From Plakobranchus ocellatus (Eukaryota; Mollusca; Gastropoda; Plakobranchidae): a stretch of DNA of 20,266 nt. Shown here in pieces: positions 10,301-19,300 of this stretch. The position numbers and the translations under genes are program-made. Position 1 is the stretch's first letter. Every line of letters begins with the position of its first letter. Under the pieces are notes generated by a model. It was not told the origin of the DNA and did no database searches. It saw only the letters and a list, made by a program, of their open reading frames with translations. The stretch lies in assembly GCA_019648995.1 (NCBI GenBank), contig BLXT01005615.1, positions 106,324-126,589 of the forward strand, written 5' to 3'.

Positions 10301-13300
10301 AAAAGTTTCGGCCTGTTATGCTCTACAATCTCCAACGCCAGTGAAAACATGTTGCATATGATGGGATTCATATCAGTAGAAAATCGTACAATTTGGTTTC
10401 ATAATAACACGTTCTTAAATTCAGAGTATATTGCTAATTTTAATATAAAGTCATATTCTGAAGTGTTCCCACTAAATTTCAAACTCATCAGCTTAAGCAG
10501 TGAAGTATCAACATCAAAAGTAGAATATTTTCTAAATTTGATTATCTCCATTAAAAAAACAAAAAACGAAAGCATTTTAATAATATGGCCCGAAGTATAA
10601 ATTTCGTAACGGTTCATCAATATTTAGCCCCTTAAAAGATCAATAAATGAAAGTTCCCATTTTTAGGTAATAGTGCAACATTAAATATTGGGAGATGGGA
10701 TCTCTTCTCGATTTAACAATCAATATGCATTGCATTATGAAAACTCTGCTTATTCCAGAAGTATTCAAAATCTATATTTTATTGAGAAATTTTTATCTCT
10801 TAATGATTAGCATATTCCTTTACTATTATGATTATTCAATCGATTCGCATATTCTATATCATTCTGATCAAGCTTTACTATTTTGTCCTGTCCCGTCCTT
10901 CACTTGAATGAATGACATACTTTCAGATATTGATTTATCTCAATCGGAACAAATATTTTCGTACATGTGCTATTACTTTGCTAAATTAGCATGAATCCCC
11001 TAAAGTCCACCTAACTGTGCTTATTGTCTTGCTTAATGTTTCACAGATTTTATGCAAAAACCATGAAAGTAATTTTATATCAATTTAGTTTTTGACATTA
11101 ACTAGTTCCTACAATAGGTATCTTGTAAAAACTGAGTATTTTTGCACATGGATGATGTGCGCCAAAAAGTAAAATGTAAAGAAAGACTATTCTTAGATTG
11201 CCTTTAGTATTCTTTTCCTCCAGTGTTAATGAGCCGAGAAGGTTTTCGTTGGTTACAGGCTCATCTGAGGCGTTAAGAAGCCTCCAGGTGATAGTGTTGT
11301 ACACGCCAAGACACGCAACACAGTACGCAACCAGTTCCTCATTCACTAGGATCGTTGATGGAGGCTCATAGTAGTAAATCTTTAGGGAAGGCTTTTGAGG
11401 GCCCTCTGGTTTGAAGAAGAGAATGGATATGATATTAACCGCGAGAACACATTATTCCAGCGATGTTTCTACATATTTCTTGGGTAAAGAGGCTTAGCTA
11501 GTATTCCATGAGGTATGGTTTTCAATGTTAAACCAACCTAATAACAGATGGCAAAATAAGCAGGTATAAGCTCTGGATAAAATTTCACTCTCCTCAGTCA
11601 TCCCTCCCTGCTAGAGCCGCATTATAATCATTTTCTTCGAATAAGTCATATTTTATATTGCAAAACAAAATATACTATATTTTATTGTTAACATTAGCGT
11701 ACATGTGAAAGTTTTGTGCGGTCCTTATAAGGATTTATAGCCGTCGGCCGAGCAGAAAAGTACAAAAAACCCAACTTTGATTAAATATTCTTGAGGTCAT
11801 TTTATTGTTTGAATGATTAAAAAATCGACAATAATGATTTAAATTAGGCAAGAATCATTTCCTAAAGCCTCCTTTTATTGATCTGACGTGTGCATTTCAT
11901 GCCTAATATCTGAACACTCTTGGCGTTATAGCCGGTTGAAAGATAGAAGCAACACGGGTTATTTTGTACAGAGCAAATGGCCAATACAACGTGCGTGTAA
12001 GGGACCAAACTGAAAATAATTGAATAGCATGATTGATAGAGTCATTATAGATCTAGATATGTTTGTAGAAAATAAATATCGACGTCACAACTGACAAAAG
12101 CAAAACCCACCATCACATACTGTAACTCACCTACGATCGTAAAGGGAGGATTTATACTGCGTCTCTGATTTGTAATATTGTTATTGAGAATCAAATAAGC
12201 TTCGCATGCAATGTCTTGTAACTGCAATTTCTTGTTCACATCAAGGCGCAAGGTTGACTCCATCATATTCGGACACTTTCTTGTACGGACTAATGAAAAA
12301 ATCAAAATGTGATTAGAAAATAGAAATCAAATCGAGTATAAATGGGACGCTTTTTTTGCCTTGGTTGTCCCAAACACCAATATCTGTATAGTCTCGTTAT
12401 TTTGTACTTTTATTATATTCGCTTTTATTGCAACTGACATCAAAATAAAAATCGTTACACTACACATCACGGCCATCATCATCGATAGAAAACTATTATC
12501 ATAGTTAGAAGAAGAGGTATTAGCAGCATTAGGAGATAAGCAGCAGCGGGGAACAACAGTAGATTTACAAGCATATGACGGAACAGCAACAAGAGTAGCT
12601 GCAGCAGAAGTAACAACAAGAGGACCACCAGCAGCAGAAAAAGTGACAGGAGAATAGCAGCAGCAGTACCAGAGAAAGCAGCAGCACAGGCGCTGACTAG
12701 AGACTAGTAGCAGCAGTCCCAGAGAAAGCAGCAGCACAGGCACTGACTAGAGACTAGTAGCAACAGTCCCAGAAAAAGCAGCAGCACAGGCACTGACTAG
12801 AGACTAGTAGCAGCAGTAACACAGGGACCACGTAGGAAGATTTACTGGAGATTAGTAGCAGCAGTACCAGGGGAAGCAACAGCTGAAGCAATGACTTGAA
12901 ACTAAGAGCTGCAGGAAAAGCAACTAATTGGAGAAGAACCCTGCTTCTCCAATAAGCTGCTGCAGTTGAAGCATTGGCTGGAGAAGCAGCGCCTGGATTA
13001 GCACGAGGAGTTGTAGCAGAAGAAGCAGTGGGAACAGGAGCACTAGTCGCTCAGGCAGGCAAAGGTGTGTTCGAAGAAGCAATAGGAGCAGTAGAAGAAG
13101 GGCATAAGAAGCTGTATGAGCAATATATGGAATGCCTGGGAAAGCAGGAGTATAAGCATGGCAGGAGAAGCAGTAGAACCAGTAGGGACAGGATAAGAGA
13201 GACAATATGAGCAGTAAAGTTAGGGCAGAAATGGTAGCATGAGGCAGGTTTAGAGAAGCTGAACGTGTAAGAGAAGCGGAGCAGAAACAATAGGAGCATT

Positions 13301-16300
13301 TGCATTTCATGTTGTCAAAAATTCTCACCGCTGCTGAAGGTAACCCGTGGATCGGTCAAGGGAACAGTCTGCTCATTGACAAGACTCTTGTCGATAATAA
13401 TCCAGGAAAGGTTACCTGATATCTCCAAGCAGGCTGAGCATTTGAAGTCCACTGCCAGGCCGAAGAAGAGTATAGACGTATCGTGGAAATCGATGCTTAT
13501 GTTCGGTTTACGTTTATCGACTAGCGGGATGAGGGGAAGACAAATTATCAAAACAAACAGCATGGAGCTTTTAAATCAACACTGATCATATCAATTGTAA
13601 CACAAGATAGTTTATAGCTGTGTTGACAAACAATAAGGTTAGTCCTCTCTTTTTCTTGGTAATTTTGTTTCTTTAACCAAATAACTGCGTATTTGTGTGG
13701 TAACTAAATAACTGTCATAACCATGTACACACAGTGAAGTGTGTTCTTGATTTTTTTTTTACCCGCATGTCATTGTAAAGTGTCTAAAAAAATATCCAAT
13801 TAAGTGTGTGAAAAGATCCAAACGTCGCAAAAACCAGGAGCAGTATCATGATTTGTATTGGTATTATGGGTATTCTGAAGTAATTGCATACCTCGCCACT
13901 GTTACTTTCGCTGGGCCTAACGAGACCTAGCTACCCATTTAGTGTTGGGTTGACACTGAGGAAAAAAATGTCTTTGTCCCTGTTGTGAATAGAACTTCGG
14001 ACATTTTACCTATAGATACTACCCAGTCAGCTAACCGCCATTCCGTCAATGCAACATTAGACATTGACAAACATAATATGTTCTTTTCATTCCGTTTTCA
14101 TTAATTTTGTTTGTTACTTTTATTTTGTTTTATTTTTGTTGTCTAATGATTTTTTTTGTTTGGTTTTCTTTGTCAAGGGGAAAAAGACGGTAAGATTAGC
14201 AACATTAGAAATTAAAGTAATAATATGCAATGTTTGTTACAGGATCCAAATGTAGCAAAAACAACCGAGAAATAATGGATATTCTGTATATGTTTTATAG
14301 AAATAGTATCACTAGACTACAACACTGAGGAGACAAAGCGCATTGAGTGACTTGAGTTTGTGTGTAAAAGGATTCTGTCATGACGGAGGAGGAGATAATG
14401 CGGGTGGATAATATTGAGTGCATGAAAGCAAGCATGCTTGTCGTAACACTACGCTATAACGGTGTCCTTTGCATGTCCTAAAAAGCTTATACAGTAACCA
14501 GTAACCTCAAACACACCATGTCTTCTATAGCTCTTAAACTGAGGTGAGCTAAGGTTTCTTGAAATTCAATATATCTTTGGCAGCGTTGCTTAGGGTTTAA
14601 TAACACAGCTTTAATGTAATGAAAATGAAGTGTTTTATAGGATGCATTCAATGTACTGTGCTAACTTGCAGAGATCCTGCTACAAGTGATTCGGCAATAT
14701 CATCAATTACCGTACTAATTTTACCGTACACAATATCAATCTCACAAGTGATTCGGCAATATTCATATTATTGATTATTTAACCCAATATACCGTACACC
14801 TTCCATATTGCAATTGAATCGGCAGTATCATTGCTTATCTTACTAGATCAACCCCACACAACCTCCATGCCAGACAGTATCATTTTCTGCAGTATCATTA
14901 ATTAAACATCTTGTTCTAACAAGATCTACCCAACACAACCTCTTAACACAAATGATTAAGGCAGTATATTGATTAAATGAGTATATCTACTACACCCAAT
15001 CGCATTAACGCTAAAAGGGAGTATCATTAATTATTCAACTAAGTCTAGTATCCTCAACCTCCATCGAAAACTGATTCGACAGTATCCTAAGTTACCTTAC
15101 TCGTTCTGCCTTACACAATCTCCATGTCACAAATGATTCACAGCATCATTTATTTACCTTGCTAGGTTTACCCTTCATAATCTCCCACACCCTTAAATTG
15201 TGACAAGTGATTCGGCAGTACCGATGATTACACAACTAGATCTGCCCTACAGAATGGTCCACACAATGAACAGCATCATCCCTTTAAAGGGAAGAGAGTA
15301 TGAGAAATATAGTTACAAGAGAAATTAGTAATGCACAAAAAGCATAAACATTCGCCATCATAATCAACAAGAAAGGGCGTTTTCACAACGTCCCTTTGAG
15401 GCTTTAGTAGCACAAGGATTAGCAAAATCCTCCTGAGATTCGCATAGAACACTCTGTTGTGGGTCCGGGTTCGAGCTCTTCATAAGCGCCTTAGTTTAAG
15501 GGAAAGTTAAAAGCCTGAGATCAGATCGTAGTGTGCGGATTGTAGGCATAGAACCAAACCACATTTTGTTCATGTAATTTATTCTATACTCCTATAAAAC
15601 AAAAAAAGTAACCAATCAGATAAAGTATTGACCTGGACTTTGAGAGTGAAGGAACCAGGGCAAGTCAATCACAAGATACTACAGACACTTTTTCTTAATT
15701 TCTTTTAGGCGCTGAAATTTAATATTGTTACTTTCAGTTTTGTGCAGACTTTTGAAATACACATCTAGGTGGGACTTGGGAAGTGTGTGTGTGTGTGTGG
15801 GGGGGGGGAGGGAGAGAAAAGATAGGGGAGGGCGAGAGGTCGATCGATTTGTACATTTTTGAGAAACTCCTTTTTGCGTCTGAGGAACGGAGAACATCTA
15901 GAATGAAAGATTTTACAGACCTACTTGAATTCAACGTTTCTAAAAAAATAAATGGGACGCACTGCTTAAATGGATAAGTTTCAATATTACACTCCTCATC
16001 ATTTCAGCCTTTTTTTTCTCTAAGGGATTGTCAATAATAAGCTTAATTATCATGGTCATGACTTAGTACAATCAAAACAGGAATTTATACCGACTCATGG
16101 TTGATTTGCCCACGAGTCGCGCAAATAAAAATACTCACGTGAAGCGTGGAAGTTAATATCAGAGCAATAAACGTTGCCTTGGCGACATCTTTGAGAGGTG
16201 AAAGGTTTTTTCGCTGCCAAACAATGTAAGGTGTTTCTCCTACCAATCATTTGATTCACTGCTATTTGTAAAGTGGACACAACGTGCCTCCAACATGTAT

Positions 16301-19300
16301 TACCATCAAACGCAAAATCTGAAATGCATATAGTTTAAGCTGGAGTTTTTTATGGCCCATAATTAGTGGAAGTTCTCATGCGTGAAACGATGTGTAAAAT
16401 GTACATGTATCAAAGTAAAATATACATAAGAATACCAATTCGATTAAGGAAAATAATTGCGTATTTTATTGCAAATAGCCAGAGTTTGTGTGGGAGTTTT
16501 GATTCTCGTTACTTATTTGTTTGTTGGGCTTTTTTTTTTCGTTTTTCTGATAACACAAATCTCGTCTGTTTTTTCCTCTGCATATACATTTGATTTTATG
16601 TAACGCAGGATACTGTAAGCTGGATGGTGGGAGGAGGAAGATGAGATCTTGGGAGTGGTTGTTGGTATAATAAGAGATAGGCTATTTTACGTTTGCAAGA
16701 GACTTTTTTTTGCTACTAAGACAAATATCCCCCCATCTCCTACCAACTTTCACTCCAGACCTCGTAGTAACAGTGCCGTTCTTTTTGCGCCCTAGAGCAA
16801 AATCGTAAGAGAAATGTAAAATAAAACAGGTTTGGTGAGTAATTTTCGTTTCTGGGGATTATCACTAGGCCGAAGACTGAGAAAACAAGACCAGAAACGA
16901 GCCGCTTTTGCGACTACCTGCCGAGCGCGGTAAACAAACCGTATTGCCTGTTAGGATTTGATAATTTTTGCTACTTTCTTTATCGTGCACTTTTCATTAC
17001 TGGCGCAAATAAATCCCGAAATCCTCATTGTCGGTGGTATTACGTAATAAATTGTAACAATATTACGAACAGTCGACCAGATTTATCTTTCCACTGCTTT
17101 TTCAAATACCCAGAGTTGTCCTTGTATAAGTCGTTTACAAATAGACTTAGTACTTCAAGGTTCAGTGGCTAGACTAATAATAAAAAAAAAAATTCTTCTA
17201 CCAAGCGCGGAGAGTGTTAAAACTAGTCACGTGCTTCCTGTTTGCCAGGCTTCATCGCTAGTCGCGACAGCCTAGTGCAAATCCTATGGAGAGACGTCAC
17301 CGTTTCCTTCTTGTCTATTTCTCTTTGCAAAAAATGAAAATAAAGGATATAGTTGGCTATTTAATGTAAACAGGACAACTTCTGCCTTGCAACCTCATAA
17401 TGATATAATGTATGCCTCTTTTTCCTTACGTCTGAAGTAACTGAGTTATTTTTTGCAGTTTCGCCATGGAATATAATGAAATATTTTAAGCAGAAAATTT
17501 CCACGAAAATTTAAATTACTGTCTTGCTGTTTAAAGAAATTTATACCAGACTTGAATCAACCTAAGTCGTGTACAGAAACAAAATCGTTCTAAGCAATCT
17601 ATTGATATTAATTTGTGTCAGTATACATTCTTTGACCATGTGCATCATGGTAAATTTAAGAAAAATAATATTCCATTTTAGTGATTTGTTTTCTCCAAAA
17701 TCATCCTATTGAATTGCTTTAACAGCTTCATTGAACAAAAAAGGGACATTAGTTAAAAAAAAATATTAGAGGGGATGGCTAAAAAAAAATCGAACGCAAA
17801 GATACAGAACCAGAGAAATGAAAAAATTTAGGGAGGAAAGAGATATAGAGAAATTAACTGTGGAGAAGCTATAAGGCAACTAAAGAATTTGCCAAGGAAA
17901 ACATATCAAAAGCTGAGGATGAAATCAAAAGTAAATCAGGTTACGACGATGTTACAATATCGTATGATGGAATTTGGCAGCAAAGGGGGTATAGTACCAA
18001 AAGTGAAATGACACCATGTCTTTCTGTGTATGCGGACCTACCATCTCAAGTTGAAGATAAATAAACTTTTATCACTGTAAAGTTATCACTGTAACAGTAG
18101 TAATAAAATTGCAAAAAGTGAAGTGGAGAAGAATGGATGATAAATGGAAAAAGGACCTTTTACAGAAATGTCAAAAACAAAATCATGAGAGAGGAGCGAG
18201 GCAGATTGGATCAGAAAGAATGTTAAAAAATTCCTATGAGATCAAAAGATAGATATGGTCTGAAATGCACTAGTTTTCTCGGATATAAAGACTTCAAAAG
18301 TGTCAGGCTTGTTTCAAGAAGTAGTCCACAAGTTTTTGAAAACATAAAGCTTGTAAATATACGGACACGTACAAAAGAGAATAGACAAGAGATTCATGGA
18401 TATAATGGCTCAGTAGAAAACAGTCCAATTTAAAGAAGATAGAAAACAATTCAAACAAATGAGAGGAAACGGTATGCTTACAAGTGCAGCAATGAAAAAG
18501 AATCAAGAATACTATGAACAGAAAACTTTGTTACAGATGCAATCAAACTTGTGTTAGAGGATTTGTAAAAACAGTTTATTGATTAAGAGCCTCATGGTAG
18601 AAGACACAATTATAAAGACGTTTTTCATCACCTAATATGGAAAATATGTCCCAAACTCATTTTTGTAGAAAAAGATAGGTAGGAATTGAAGTTTACGATG
18701 CATTAGTAGTTTTCAACATTAAGGAAAATGAGAGGAAAAAGGCCAGAGAGCGCATTTCGAATTGTCCAGGATTTTGATCAGGAACTTATAAAAGCTTCAT
18801 CAACAGAAATGTTAGAGAAAATAAAAAAAAAATCTGCTAAAACTTTGAAAAGCCCCATAAAGCATCAGAACAGCTTAGACACGATTACTATGAAGCAGAA
18901 ATATTCTAAAGTACTTTCGATTTTTCGTTTCTTTTCCTTTTTATACTTTAATCCTTGATTTCTCAAAGTCTGATTTTTCGCAATTTTACTTCACGTATGT
19001 AAGAGAATTTGAGAACTTAAAAGCTATGAAACTCTACGAAACTTTGCACACTTGCGCTCTGATGCCTTAGAAAGATATGAAACTGTTAATGTTTTATGTG
19101 CGACAGTTTCCAGAAATCGGACTTTTTGTATACGGTACCCGTAAGCTGTTTCCGACACAAAGTAAAAAGTAATTCTTTTTTCCATTAAAAAGATCCTAAG
19201 ACGTAAATAACATATTTGGTGTGTTTCTAATTCAGTTTTCTGCTCAATATTCTTTGAGATATCTTCACACATCATTTTAAAAAAATTCGTCCATCCTAAA

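Noticed and set aside
10265-10600. Plus-strand frame of 111 codons in intron 5
   Set aside because: No ATG start, AT-rich composition, no recognisable domain and no splice context.
12327-13328. Leu/Ser-rich minus-strand frames and an Ala/Glu-rich plus-strand frame
   Set aside because: They follow the CAG/CTG minisatellite, and the flanking exons 3 and 4 splice across it in matching phase.
13376-13585. Plus-strand frame of 69 codons
   Set aside because: Antisense shadow of exon 3, which has Ig features and good splice sites on the minus strand.
15679-15977. Pro/Ser/Thr-His rich minus-strand frames and the plus-strand Gly-rich frame
   Set aside because: They cross the GT/G-run tract, and no Ig or splice signal supports them.
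18303-18506. Minus-strand frame within the transposon
   Set aside because: Antisense to the Mutator-like motifs on the plus strand.
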